A stretch of 64,000 bases of DNA from CAITSH01 sp025356665 (GCA_025356665.1 JANXRV010000118.1:24566-88565); one strand, 5' to 3'. Counted from the stretch's first letter, positions 43,434 to 52,658 are shown. Notes: generated from the letters alone by a model not told the origin. A program made the numbers and translations.

Positions 43434-44741
43434 ATGAACAAGCTCAACAAGATTATCGCCATGTCGGCGTTCGACGCCGCCCGTGCATTGCAGTCGCGCA
43501 CGCTCAGCGCACAAGACTATGTCAAGGCCGGCCTGGAGCGCATTGCCGCGCGCGAGCCCGAGGTGCAGGCCTTTGCCTTTATCGATCCGGACCTCGCACT
43601 GTCGCGTGCCAAGACGCTCGATGCGGGTGCGATCCAGGGTCCGCTGCACGGACTGACCCTGGGTGTGAAAGATGTCTTTGACACCTGGGACATGCCCACC
43701 CAGGGCGGCTCAAAGGCCTTTGCCGGCCACCGGCCGGGGCAGGACGCCGCCTGCCTGGCCACGGCACGCAAACAAGGCGTGGTCATCATGGGCAAGACCG
43801 TGACCACCGAGTTGGCGACCTTTCCCACCAACGGCACGCGCAACCCGCTCAACCTGGAACACACACCGGGGGGCTCGTCTTCGGGTTCAGCGGCCGCCGT
43901 TGCCGATTACATGGTCAGTTTTGCCACCGGCACACAGACCATGGGATCCACTGTCCGCCCCTCTGGCTATTGCGGGGTCACCGGCTATAAGCCCAGCTAC
44001 AACCTGTTTCCCAGGCGCGGGGTCTGGCCCAATGCCGATTCCTGCGACACCGTGGGTTTGGTGGCGCGTGATGTCCGTGATGTCGCACTACTCGCTTCGG
44101 CGATGGCGCAATACCCCGGCCTGATGCTGCCCGATGCGGACAAGGGCGCATCACGCGCACCCGTAGTGGGCATTTGCCGGACCTTCGAGTGGGAACGTGC
44201 CGACGCGCATATGCACCAGGCCTTTGAGGACAGCGCGCGGCGGCTGTCAGCCGCCGGCGCCAAGGTGGTGGAGATTGCGTTGCCCGAGGTGTTTCGCGGG
44301 ATGTTCGAGGCGCAGGTGGCCGTTGTAAGGTTTGAAATGAGCCGTGCCTTTGCCGACATCATGGAGCGCCACGGAGCGCTTATCCGCAAGCCCTTGTACG
44401 AGCGGACCGTGGCCAGCATGCAGGTCACCGGCGAGGAATACCAGCGGGCGCAGACGCTGGGACGGCAGTGCCGCCAGATGTTCACCGACGTGCTGGGCGA
44501 GTGTGACGTGTTATTTGTGCCGGCCGCGACCGGGGAGGCGCCCAAGGGCCAGGACTATTCGGGCGACACGTCGATGAACCAGGTCTGGACCTTCATGCAC
44601 GGCCCCTGTCTGTCGGTCACCGGCGGCACCGGTCCCAACGGCTTGCCGCTGGCCATGCAGGTGGTAGGGCGCATCGACGAGGACGCGCGTACGCTGCGTG
44701 CGGCGCATTGGGTGGATTTGTGCCTGAAAGGGAAGACTTGA
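43434..44741 (+). CDS. Amidase signature family enzyme
   Basis: About 435 residues from ATG 43434 (a GTG at 43395 would add 13). The Ser-cisSer-Lys triad is visible: K in GVKDVFDTW, S in GTQTMGSTVRP and S in the signature GGSSSGSAAAV. These enzymes hydrolyse amides in the cytoplasm. Substrate unknown; divergent from a Bug receptor gene. Confidence 0.9.
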   Translation: MNKLNKIIAMSAFDAARALQSRTLSAQDYVKAGLERIAAREPEVQAFAFIDPDLALSRAKTLDAGAIQGPLHGLTLGVKDVFDTWDMPTQGGSKAFAGHRPGQDAACLATARKQGVVIMGKTVTTELATFPTNGTRNPLNLEHTPGGSSSGSAAAVADYMVSFATGTQTMGSTVRPSGYCGVTGYKPSYNLFPRRGVWPNADSCDTVGLVARDVRDVALLASAMAQYPGLMLPDADKGASRAPVVGICRTFEWERADAHMHQAFEDSARRLSAAGAKVVEIALPEVFRGMFEAQVAVVRFEMSRAFADIMERHGALIRKPLYERTVASMQVTGEEYQRAQTLGRQCRQMFTDVLGECDVLFVPAATGEAPKGQDYSGDTSMNQVWTFMHGPCLSVTGGTGPNGLPLAMQVVGRIDEDARTLRAAHWVDLCLKGKT

Positions 44742-44749
44742 CTTTGTAC

Positions 44750-44778
44750 TTGACTACATTACAATTGTGTAATGTAAC
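44750..44778 (+). promoter_or_regulatory. higBA promoter and operator
   Basis: TACATTACA (44755-44763) and TGTAATGTA (44768-44776) form a perfect nine-base dyad around ATTG. It overlaps TTGACT at 44750-44755 and a -10-like TGTAAC 17 bases later. A further half site TTACAT follows near 44781. HigA-type antitoxins repress through such dyads. Confidence 0.7.
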
Positions 44779-44793
44779 GCATTACATAGTTCC

Positions 44794-45072
44794 GTGATTA
44801 AAAATTTCTGCCACAAGGGGCTTGAGCGTTTTTTTACGAAAAGCGATCGGAGCAAGATCGACGCGAAACAGTCGGACCGCATACGCCGGATTCTGGACCG
44901 ACTTGATTCGGCGGTGCGGCCCGAGGATATGAGTCTGTCGGGATACGGGTTTCACGGCCTCTCGGGAAAGCTGAAGGGCTTTTATGCGGTTTCAGTGTCC
45001 GGAAACTGGCGGATTACATTCCGCTTCGCAGATGGCGACGCACTTGATGTGAATTTGGAGGATTACCACTGA
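44794..45072 (+). CDS. higB: HigB-type toxin
   Basis: 92 residues from a GTG. The HigB/RelE pattern is clear: MIKNFCHKGLERFFTKSDRSKI at the start and GFYAVSVSGNWRITFRFADGDALDVNLEDYH at the end. These toxins cleave mRNA on the ribosome. The stop shares one base with the antitoxin start, and the gene order (toxin first) is characteristic of higBA. Confidence 0.9.
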   Translation: MIKNFCHKGLERFFTKSDRSKIDAKQSDRIRRILDRLDSAVRPEDMSLSGYGFHGLSGKLKGFYAVSVSGNWRITFRFADGDALDVNLEDYH

Positions 45073-45374
45073 TGAAGAGCCTACGTGATCCAAAGCGCAA
45101 ACCGACCCATCCTGGTGAACTGCTGCGGGAGGACGTGCTCCCGGCGCTGCACATGACACAGACCGAACTCGCAAGGCGGCTCGGTGTTAGCCGCCTGAGC
45201 GTTTCTGAACTGCTGCTGGAGAAGCGCGCCCTGTCGGCCGATATGGCGATCCGGGTCGGGAAGCTGACTAACACCACGCCGGAGAGTTGGTTACGCATGC
45301 AAGAAGCGGTCGATCTCTGGCGACTCGGCGGCCAGTCGAAGCGCTACGAGGACATTGAGCCGATCGCGGCATAA
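45072..45374 (+). CDS. higA: HigA-type antitoxin
   Basis: 100 residues with the HigA start THPGELLREDVLPALHMTQTELARRLGVSRLSVSELL (helix-turn-helix) and TTPESWLRMQEAVDLWRL. It neutralises HigB and binds the upstream dyad to repress the pair. Confidence 0.92.
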   Translation: MKSLRDPKRKPTHPGELLREDVLPALHMTQTELARRLGVSRLSVSELLLEKRALSADMAIRVGKLTNTTPESWLRMQEAVDLWRLGGQSKRYEDIEPIAA

Positions 45375-45402
45375 GGTTTTACACCCGCAGCACATTTCGG
45401 GC

Positions 45403-46113
45403 TCAAGACTGCCCGTGCTTGCGATAAACCTGTGCGAAGCGCTCGTTTTTGGCGACGCCAAAATCCCCGGGGCCATATTGCAACAACCAATCGCCGGCAT
45501 CGCCCTGGAGCAGGTCACCGCCGGAGGACCTGGCCGCGGTGAATGGTTCGTGCAATTGCCGCGCCAGCACCGGTATGGGTTTGGCCTGGTAGCGGCCGTC
45601 CTCACCGGGCAAGGCCTTATATTTGGCGTCAAAGCGATCACGCGCGACGCTCCAGCGCGTGCCGGTGGAACCGGTAATCAGTGCGTCACCCGTGTCGTAG
45701 CAGTTCGGGCCTTCTGGGCTGATCAGCTCGCCCGCCGAATCGGCGAATTCGACGGTGACGATTTCTGTTTTTATGTAAGGCGCGGCAAGCGGGTCGGTGC
45801 TGAGGTCGATATCGCCCAACACGATTCGTCCGTCCAAAAGCGCGGGGAGGGCGCTGGTCGCGCTCTGCGCGTATTCCTCCACCAGCGTGGCTTCACCATC
45901 GATGACCCGGCTGTCCGGGGCCTGCTCGCGCATGGCCTTGCGCAGCGCGCGGGTTTTCCACCAAAAGTAGGCCCATGCCGTGAGGCCGAGCACGGTGATA
46001 AGGGAAAGGATCACCACCGAGAACAGGAGCCCCAGGACAAGCAGGATGGCGCTGGCGAGCAGTGCGAGCAGGTTGCGAATGTTTATTGTCCTGAAAAAGG
46101 CTTGACGGTTCAC
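45403..46113 (-). CDS. Conserved membrane protein of unknown function
   Basis: 236 residues from GTG 46113 with GGAG seven bases upstream; the longer frame would crowd the divergent gene. N-terminal hydrophobic region (LLALLASAILLVLGLLFSVVILSLI and a second helix) with a long soluble tail. The C-terminus reads GDAGDWLLQYGPGDFGVAKNERFAQVYR, a repeating P-G-D-x-G theme seen in some hypothetical proteins. No known family; no function proposed. Confidence 0.6.
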   Translation of the reverse strand: MNRQAFFRTINIRNLLALLASAILLVLGLLFSVVILSLITVLGLTAWAYFWWKTRALRKAMREQAPDSRVIDGEATLVEEYAQSATSALPALLDGRIVLGDIDLSTDPLAAPYIKTEIVTVEFADSAGELISPEGPNCYDTGDALITGSTGTRWSVARDRFDAKYKALPGEDGRYQAKPIPVLARQLHEPFTAARSSGGDLLQGDAGDWLLQYGPGDFGVAKNERFAQVYRKHGQS

Positions 46114-46145
46114 CGGTATGCTCCGGCAGGCCGCTATCATACAAG

Positions 46146-47096
46146 TTGACGGATGTATTCACGCCCGCCGCACAAAGCCCGAACAATGCCACTGTTTTAC
46201 GCACCGCCAATTTGAACGCGGTTTCTCATAGCGCCGTGGTGCTGGCGCTGGGTGCGCTGCTGTGCAACGGGCTTTCCGACATCGTGTACAAACGTGCGGC
46301 GAACGCCGGGCTTGCCTCGCACAGTTTGTTGCAGGTGCAGTCGATGTGTTACGGCGCAATCGTGCTCGCCTACGGGCTGCTGACCGGAACGCTGGTGTTC
46401 AATGCCGCCAGCCTGTGGGGCGCGGTGGCGGGGGTGTTTGCCTTCACCGCTTTTTACAATTTTTCGCGCAGCCTGCAGGCTGGCAATGTGTCGGTCAATG
46501 CGCCAATATTCCGCCTCAGCTTCACCGTCACCGCCGGCCTGGCGATGCTGGTCCTGGGAGAGCCAGCCAGTGCAAGCAAGCTTGCCGGACTCGGCTGCGC
46601 GCTTGCCGCGGTGTGGCTGTTGCTCGGCGGGGGCGGATCCGGTGTGAAAGAGCCGGTCTGGGCGGAAAGGTCGCGCAATTCACGCGCGTCGCTGGTGCGC
46701 GTGCTGGTCGCGATGCTTGCCGTGGCGATCGCGAACCTTATTTACAAGGTGGCCTTATCCGCGGGGGCCACGCCGGCCGGCCTGCTGACGGTGCAGGCGG
46801 CGGCGGTGATCAGCCTTGGCAATATTGTGATGTTTCGCGCCGAGGGCAGCCTGCGGCCAAACGCAAAGGCCTGGCGCTTTGGAATACCGGCGGCCTGCCT
46901 GTTGTCGGCGGCGTTCATATTGCTGGCCGAAAGCCTGGCGCGCGGCCCGGCCAGTACCTTGGTGCCGATAACGCAAATGGGTTTCATCGTGACCGCGAGC
47001 ATAGGCATGCTGGTGCTGCGCGAACCGGTGACCGGCAGGAAACTGACCGGCCTTGCGTTCGCCCTGGCGGCACTTGCGGCCTTGGCGCAAGGCTAG
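46146..47096 (+). CDS. EamA/DMT-family transporter
   Basis: 316 residues with about ten hydrophobic helices in two repeated halves, including the EamA elements near the end of each (VSVNAPIFRLSFTVTAGLAMLVLGEP and ASTLVPITQMGFIVTASIGMLVLREPVTG). These export or import small metabolites. The start is doubtful: the TTG at 46146 is only 32 bases from the divergent start, and later GTG codons are also possible. Confidence 0.8.
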   Translation: MTDVFTPAAQSPNNATVLRTANLNAVSHSAVVLALGALLCNGLSDIVYKRAANAGLASHSLLQVQSMCYGAIVLAYGLLTGTLVFNAASLWGAVAGVFAFTAFYNFSRSLQAGNVSVNAPIFRLSFTVTAGLAMLVLGEPASASKLAGLGCALAAVWLLLGGGGSGVKEPVWAERSRNSRASLVRVLVAMLAVAIANLIYKVALSAGATPAGLLTVQAAAVISLGNIVMFRAEGSLRPNAKAWRFGIPAACLLSAAFILLAESLARGPASTLVPITQMGFIVTASIGMLVLREPVTGRKLTGLAFALAALAALAQG

Positions 47097-47110
47097 CCGC
47101 GCGCAAGACC

Positions 47111-47302
47111 TTACTCGTCTACCGCAACAACGTCGTCGGCTTCAAACTCATCGGGTACAGTGCCATCGCCCGGGCCCGTAACCATGGCGGCCATGGTGTC
47201 GCTTTGCTTGACGAAGTACTCCTCGCTGATCGGGTCGTAAAAACGCTGGCCAAGGGCAAGATCGCGGAAAATGATGCGGTGACGGACTGGGCGGTTGATC
47301 AT
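47111..47302 (-). CDS. Small acidic-tail hypothetical protein
   Basis: 63 residues (MINRPVRHRIIFRDLALGQRF then an acidic ending FEADDVVAVDE). A TTG six bases further upstream would add two residues. No family recognised. Its clean, balanced composition and overlap-free position make it plausible. Confidence 0.5.
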   Translation of the reverse strand: MINRPVRHRIIFRDLALGQRFYDPISEEYFVKQSDTMAAMVTGPGDGTVPDEFEADDVVAVDE

Positions 47303-47696
47303 GTGCAATGGAAATGAAGTGAATGCTTATGAGATTGGCCATTGCCGATCCCGAACGGACGGGTCAGTAATTCCAGGCGCCACGGTACTGCGTCCATGTC
47401 GATTTTCATGATGTGGAATTTGGAGTGGCAGCGCAGAGCCGTGCGCTGGTCGCGGTTGACAAGTGGTCGTTTGCATTATGAGATGCCAACTTTACCTCGT
47501 AGGGATTGGCAAGCGCAGCCATGCGACGAGCCGTGCCGGTCGCGCCCATAAAGTCATACGCATGGCTGGCTCATCGCAAGGTCATTTTCTTTCCGGCGGT
47601 GACTGTAGAATTGCGGCAGGCTTCATCAGTGCCCCATCGGGTGGCCCGCTGACCTTACGATTTACGATCTTATAGTATTCAAATGAAGGAATGGAC
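47303..47696. other. Intergenic, no gene supported
   Basis: About 390 bases of mixed composition with no convincing frame. The end carries AAGGA before ATG 47697 and an AT-rich patch (TTACGATTTACGATCTTATAG) that may be the Bug promoter. Confidence 0.5.
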
Positions 47697-48683
47697 ATGA
47701 AACGACGTTTTTTCCTTGGCCTTGGCGCATGGTCATTGGGTATCTTGTTTCTCGCGTCGGCATCCGGACTGCACGCGCAGACCTACCCGACCAAGGCGGT
47801 CGCTCTGGTCGTACCCTACGCATCGGGCGGAGCAACGGATTTGCTTAGCCGGGTTGTCGCCCCAAAACTGGGAGATGCGCTGAGCCAGTCTGTCGTGGTG
47901 CTCAACAAAGGCGGTGCCGGCGGCAATATCGGCGCCGACTTCGTCGCTAAGTCCCGGGCCGATGGGCATACGCTGCTCATTGGCACTATCGGTACTCATG
48001 CGATCAATGGCAGCCTTTATGCAAATATGCCGTTCGATCCGGTGAAAGACTTTGCCCCGGTAAGTCTCATGCTCACCAACCAGCTCGTACTCCTGGTGCA
48101 TCCTTCCGTGCCGGCGCGCAGCGTGGCAGAACTCGTTGCCTATTCGAAGAGCGGCAACGCGAAGCTGTTTTTTGGTTCCGCCGGAAACGGCAGTTCCCAC
48201 CATCTCGCCGGCGAGCTGCTCAAGGCGCGATCCGGTCTCGATATGGCCCATCTTCCCTACAAGGGCAGCGGCCCCGCGCTGATCGATCTGATGGCTGGCA
48301 CTATCCAGGTGCTGTTTGTGGATATCGCTGGCGCGCTGCCGCATATCAAATCGGGGAAGATCGTGCCCCTCGCCGTCGGTGGGGCTAAGCGCTCCGCTCT
48401 GCTTCCCGAATTGCCGACGATCGCAGAAGCGGCGAACCTGCCGGGCTTCGAAGTCAGTGCCTGGATGGGCTTGTTTGCACCGGCGGGCACGCCGAGCGCT
48501 ATCGTGTTGCAGTTGAACGCCGCCCTCAATAAATTGCTTGCGAGCACCGAGGTGCGGGAACGATTCGCCGCGCTTGGCGCCGAGCCTCTGGGCAGTTCAC
48601 CGGAGGAATTCGCGGCCCACATCCGCAGCGAGACCACGAAATGGTCGCGGCTTGTGAAAGAGACCGGAACGAGGATCGACTGA
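47697..48683 (+). CDS. Bug/TctC-type receptor
   Basis: 328 residues from ATG 47697 (better spacing to AAGGA than ATG 47691). Signal peptide (FFLGLGAWSLGILFLASA), then VALVVPYASGGATDLLSR, VVVLNKGGAGGNIGADFVAKSRADG, PYKGSGPALIDLMAGTIQ and PTIAEAANLPGFE. Its stop shares one base with the next start, so it is coupled to the FAD enzyme. Confidence 0.9.
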   Translation: MKRRFFLGLGAWSLGILFLASASGLHAQTYPTKAVALVVPYASGGATDLLSRVVAPKLGDALSQSVVVLNKGGAGGNIGADFVAKSRADGHTLLIGTIGTHAINGSLYANMPFDPVKDFAPVSLMLTNQLVLLVHPSVPARSVAELVAYSKSGNAKLFFGSAGNGSSHHLAGELLKARSGLDMAHLPYKGSGPALIDLMAGTIQVLFVDIAGALPHIKSGKIVPLAVGGAKRSALLPELPTIAEAANLPGFEVSAWMGLFAPAGTPSAIVLQLNAALNKLLASTEVRERFAALGAEPLGSSPEEFAAHIRSETTKWSRLVKETGTRID

Positions 48684-50050
48684 TGACTGACCGGATAGAG
48701 GTCGATGTGCTAGTTGTGGGTGCCGGAGCTTGCGGTCTGATCGCCGCGCTCAAGGCGGCGCAGGCGGGCGCCAGCGTGGCGGTGGTCGAGAAGCTCGAAC
48801 GTTTCGCCGGCAATACCGTGCTCTCCTGCGGATCGATCCCGGCAGCCGGGACGCGCATGCAGCGCGAGGCTGGGATTGCCGACAGCGTCGAGGCTATGAT
48901 CAAGGACGTGGAACGCGTTTCCGGGCCCCACGACGCATCGCATCTCACGCGCACGCTGGTCGAGCGCTCGGCCGAGGTGGTTGAGTGGCTGGTGGATCAT
49001 TGCGGCATCGAGGTCAAGCTCTACACCAATTACAAACATGTCGGCCACAGCGTGCCACGCCTGCACACCCAGCCTAGCGGCCGTGGCGCGGATCTGGTCG
49101 ATGGCCTCGCGCGTGCGGCGGCGCGTGATGGTATTGACATCGTGTTTTCCAATCCGGTCAGGCGTCTGATCACCGATAGCAGGGGCGCAGTCATTGGCGC
49201 CGAAGTGGGAGACGGTGCCTCGCAATACCGGATCGACGCGAAGAAGCTCATACTCGCGACCAACGGTTATGGTGCCAATCGCAGCCTGCTGCGGGAATTC
49301 TGCCCCGAGATCGCCGAATCCCAGTACTTCGGTGCGACCGGCAGCGAGGGCGAGGCGATCGAATGGGGCCGCGCCCTCGGCGCGCAGCTCGGAAACGTCG
49401 GCGCCTACCAGGCACATGCAAGCGTGGCTTATCCTCATGGCGAACTGCTGACCTGGAGCACGGCCGAAAAGGGCGCGTTCTTCGTCAACCGGCAGGGCCG
49501 GCGATTCGGCAACGAGAACCTGGGCTATTCTGGCTTCGGCGCCCTAGTGATGGCCGAGGGTAATGAAGCCTATGCCATCTACGACACCCGGATCCGGGAG
49601 TACGTGGCAAGCTACCAGCAGACCTACCAGGTGCTGGTCGATATGGGGGGCGCGAAGGATGCGCCGACGATCGAAGGCCTGGCGCGAATTTACGCTATCG
49701 ACGCCGCCGGACTTGCCGCCACACTCGCGCGTTTCAATCGTGCCGCACAAAATGAGCTGCCAGACGAATTCGGCCGCACCGAATTTGGCATGGCACCGCT
49801 GGTGCCGCCGTACGTGATTACGCGCGTCAATGCTGCTTTGTTTCACACGCAAGGTGGCTTGCTGGTCGATGCGTGCGCACGCGTTCTGCGCCCGGACGGC
49901 GCGCCGGTTCCCAATCTGTTCGCCGGCGGCGGCGCGGCGGCGGGGGTAAGCGGCCGCGCGGGCGGCGGTGGATATGTCTCTGGCAACGGCTTGCTTGCGG
50001 CTGCGGTGTTGGGCTACATCGCCGGAGAGGCAGCGGCAAGCGCGTTGTAG
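48683..50050 (+). CDS. FAD-dependent dehydrogenase, fumarate reductase/flavocytochrome c type
   Basis: 455 residues with an N-terminal FAD motif VLVVGAGACGLIAALKAAQAG, a mid-protein KKLILATNGYGANRSLL, and a C-terminal FAD motif NLFAGGGAAAGVSGRAGGGGYVSGNGLL. The layout matches fumarate reductase/3-ketosteroid dehydrogenase/tricarballylate dehydrogenase relatives. Coupled directly to a Bug receptor, as TcuA-like enzymes often are, it probably oxidises the imported carboxylate to an unsaturated product. Confidence 0.88.
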   Translation: MTDRIEVDVLVVGAGACGLIAALKAAQAGASVAVVEKLERFAGNTVLSCGSIPAAGTRMQREAGIADSVEAMIKDVERVSGPHDASHLTRTLVERSAEVVEWLVDHCGIEVKLYTNYKHVGHSVPRLHTQPSGRGADLVDGLARAAARDGIDIVFSNPVRRLITDSRGAVIGAEVGDGASQYRIDAKKLILATNGYGANRSLLREFCPEIAESQYFGATGSEGEAIEWGRALGAQLGNVGAYQAHASVAYPHGELLTWSTAEKGAFFVNRQGRRFGNENLGYSGFGALVMAEGNEAYAIYDTRIREYVASYQQTYQVLVDMGGAKDAPTIEGLARIYAIDAAGLAATLARFNRAAQNELPDEFGRTEFGMAPLVPPYVITRVNAALFHTQGGLLVDACARVLRPDGAPVPNLFAGGGAAAGVSGRAGGGGYVSGNGLLAAAVLGYIAGEAAASAL

Positions 50051-50355
50051 CCAACGAACGATTTCAGACGCGGCCACAGGCTTACACCGCCAGCATGCCG
50101 GAATCAGCGCTGCGGCAAGTACGCAAACTCACCAAGCGAGGCCGGCAAACGGCCAGTTTGTTCTTCGGCTATTCCTACCCGGTGCGGCTGGGGTGCGAGA
50201 TCCACTGCATTCTGAAGATCGAAGCTGCGTAGGCTGAGGCAGAAATTGAAAGGGTCTATTTGCGCGCGTCACTTTCTGCATTAGCTGAAAAAGCCTCGGC
50301 ATACGCTTCCTCTGCCCAGGTGCTTTCAACATCGCTCATCTGCGCGAACTATTGC
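50051..50355. other. Intergenic before IS remnant
   Basis: No gene supported. Short frames only; no repeats or signals seen beyond a mildly AT-rich segment near 50280-50350. Confidence 0.4.
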
Positions 50356-50613
50356 GCGGTCGCTGCCTATCTGCCAAGCCGCCTGGTACGCAAGGCGAGA
50401 ACGGCTCCGCAACAGCGTCGACGATCCCACTTGGTCTGCGCTTGAGCAGGATGGTCAGAGTGCATTCGAATCGGCCTCGACGGGCCGACGCAACGACCAA
50501 TAAACAATCCGCGCGAGAGGGAGATTTTTACCAAACACCAGGCGATTTACCGCTTCCGGGCCTGGCGATTCGCTCGCGCGTGAAGAAAAAGGCGGTTTGA
50601 ATTGCCTATCCAC
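50356..50613 (+). mobile_element. Decayed IS91-like element, terminal region
   Basis: Bases match 25096-25350: the extreme 3' end of the transposase and its non-coding tail, including CAAGGCGAGAACG, GCCTCGACGGGCCGACGCAAC and the closing GCGGTTTGAATTGCCTATCC. It borders a ccmC-like fragment. Confidence 0.75.
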
Positions 50614-50615
50614 AC

Positions 50616-50726
50616 AAGCCCGACGATCGCGAAAAACACACCGCTGCCACCGCACCAGGCCTGCAAACGGGCGGCCGGGGGATAAAAGGGCTGCGGCGAC
50701 GCAAACTGCGCCCAGCGGTTCAGCAT
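50616..50726 (-). pseudogene. ccmC: ccmC-like gene fragment, N-terminus only
   Basis: From ATG 50726 the frame reads MLNRWAQFASPQPFYPPAARL then QAWCGGSGVFFAIVGLVW, resembling the start of the CcmC haem-exporter membrane protein (F-A-S-P-x-x-FYPLAGRL). It stops at the IS91-like tail. The other ccm genes are absent. The call rests on a short segment. Confidence 0.5.
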
Positions 50727-51072
50727 GCCGGCGCCCACCAGGCGCAAACATTACGGCAAACACAAAAACAAGACATTTCGTCGACACCCCGACACCCCTA
50801 TTGCTTAAACGAGTGTTGTTTTATCCCACGACTATTTTTTTGCGGGAAATTTTTACACGCTTGGCCAACTTCCGCACAATCTTCCGCACAATCAGCTTTC
50901 GGCATGGCTGCGCGCCCCACCAGATCGAAGCGGGTTTCCCCGGAGCCGCCCTGCCCGGGTTTGATACAGATCAAGGTCGTTGCGCCGCTTCGCACTAAAG
51001 TGTGGGCGTCCCGATGCCGCCGCGCGCTTGTCGAGCAGGTATCCAACGAATCTGTCGAGAAACGCAAACACC
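50727..51072. other. Intergenic before the cytochrome pair
   Basis: No gene seen in about 345 bases. A GTG at 51073 begins the next gene; AT-rich DNA around 50815-50880 may hold its promoter. Confidence 0.4.
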
Positions 51073-51789
51073 GTGACTGCACTACAGCTTCTGGCCCTGC
51101 TCAGCGCGGTGTTACTCATTCAAATCGCCGCGGGCATCGCCTGCGGGGTTTGCCGTGGTGCGCCAAGCAACGGCGTACCCAGCAACGGCGAACCCAGAAG
51201 CCTGCGCCCGGTTTGGGGCAGCCTGGTCAGCCGGGAAGTGCTGCCTTTTTATCTTTCCCTCATCACCCTTGCCCTGAGCACGCTTGCCATTGACGCGCTG
51301 CTGCACCTGCTCGACGCCGTCTGGATCGGGCGATACCTGGGCATTCCGGGCACCCTGCTTATTCTCGGTTCGTTCGGCTATTCTTTGCGCAAACGCAAGC
51401 TGATCAGCAAGGGCCAGCCGATGACGCTGCTGCGCCTGCACGAGCGCATGGCCTGGACCGGATCACTGCTGATCCTCGTGCACGCGGGCATTCACTTCAA
51501 CGCCATCCTCGGCTGGCTGGCGGTATGGGCCATGCTCATCAACGTCGGCAGCGGCCTCACCGGTAAATACCTGCTGCAACGTTCGCGAAAACGGCTCGAG
51601 CAGACGAAGGTGCAATTGCGCGAGCAAGGGCTTTCTCCTGAAAAAATAGAAGAGCACCTGTACTGGGACAGCATCACCCTCGACGTGGTCAAGCAATGGC
51701 GCGCGGTGCACTTTCCCATCACCCTTGCCTTTGCCGTGCTTGCCTTCGGCCACATCGTCGCGGTACTGCTGTTCTGGGCGTGGAAATGA
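51073..51789 (+). CDS. Membrane cytochrome b-like subunit
   Basis: 238 residues from GTG 51073 (an upstream ATG frame lacks a good signal). Five hydrophobic segments and histidines suitable for haem: LLRLHERMAWTGSLLILVHAGIHFNAIL and HFPITLAFAVLAFGHIVAVL. This resembles the cytochrome b561/ferric-reductase-like anchors of periplasmic multihaem cytochromes. The stop overlaps the start of the decaheme cytochrome gene (ATGA-type), so they form one complex that likely moves electrons from quinol to the periplasm. Confidence 0.7.
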   Translation: MTALQLLALLSAVLLIQIAAGIACGVCRGAPSNGVPSNGEPRSLRPVWGSLVSREVLPFYLSLITLALSTLAIDALLHLLDAVWIGRYLGIPGTLLILGSFGYSLRKRKLISKGQPMTLLRLHERMAWTGSLLILVHAGIHFNAILGWLAVWAMLINVGSGLTGKYLLQRSRKRLEQTKVQLREQGLSPEKIEEHLYWDSITLDVVKQWRAVHFPITLAFAVLAFGHIVAVLLFWAWK

Positions 51790-52658
51790 CGCGCCGCTGG
51801 GTGCTCGGCATCATCGCCGTGAACCTTATTGCACTGGCGGCGCTCGTCTTCGCCTATCCCCACTTGATGGTGGCGCCCGGCGCGCTCCGTGAAGCTCATG
51901 CCGCCCTTGCGACCGACTGCTTCGCCTGTCACGCGCCGGGTCGCGGCACGACCGCAGAGCGTTGCGTCGCCTGCCACGCAATAAAAGACATCGGCGTGCG
52001 GACAACCAAGGGAATCGTGCTTGCCAAGCCGCATCTGAAAGTCGCCTTCCACCGCGACCTGATCGAGCAGGAGTGTGCGTCCTGCCACAGCGACCACAAC
52101 AAGCCGCTGCTGGCGCAGCGCAACCGCAAACCGTTTTCACACGCATTGCTGCGTGAAGCTACGCGCGAGAATTGTGTCGCCTGCCATGCACCGCCCGATA
52201 CGGCGATTCATCGCAACATGAACCTGCCCTGCGGACAATGCCATCAGCAGGAGAAGTGGAAACCGGCCAGTTTCAAGCACGACCAACTGGGCGCGCTTGT
52301 ACTGGCCAAATGCGAAACCTGCCACGCGACGCCAACCGATACGCTGCACCGTCCCATCACGGGTAATTGCGCGCAGTGCCACACGCCGGCCGCCTGGAAA
52401 CCGGCCAGCTTCGACCACGCGAAGTTTTTTGTGCTCGACCGGGACCACAATGTTTCCTGTGCGACCTGCCACACCAACAACGACTACAAACGCTACACCT
52501 GCTACGGCTGCCACGAACACACGCCCGAGCGCATCCGCGCCAAGCACCAGAGGGAGGGCATCCGTAACTTCACCCATTGCGTCGAATGCCATCGCAGCGC
52601 AGACGAAAATGAAGGTGGAAAAGGCCGCAAAGAAAAAAGTGGCGGCGAGCGGGATTGA
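51786..52658 (+). CDS. Decaheme c-type cytochrome
   Basis: 290 residues with ten C-x-x-C-H sites (CFACH, CVACH, CASCH, CVACH, CGQCH, CETCH, CAQCH, CATCH, CYGCH, CVECH) and an N-terminal membrane helix (WVLGIIAVNLIALAALVFAY). Haem density is high, one per about 25 residues. The start ATG at 51786 overlaps the cytochrome b stop. It should be anchored in the membrane facing the periplasm. Similar proteins serve in nitrite, tetrathionate or metal reduction; no terminal enzyme is adjacent, so its partner is open. Confidence 0.88.
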   Translation: MTRRWVLGIIAVNLIALAALVFAYPHLMVAPGALREAHAALATDCFACHAPGRGTTAERCVACHAIKDIGVRTTKGIVLAKPHLKVAFHRDLIEQECASCHSDHNKPLLAQRNRKPFSHALLREATRENCVACHAPPDTAIHRNMNLPCGQCHQQEKWKPASFKHDQLGALVLAKCETCHATPTDTLHRPITGNCAQCHTPAAWKPASFDHAKFFVLDRDHNVSCATCHTNNDYKRYTCYGCHEHTPERIRAKHQREGIRNFTHCVECHRSADENEGGKGRKEKSGGERD

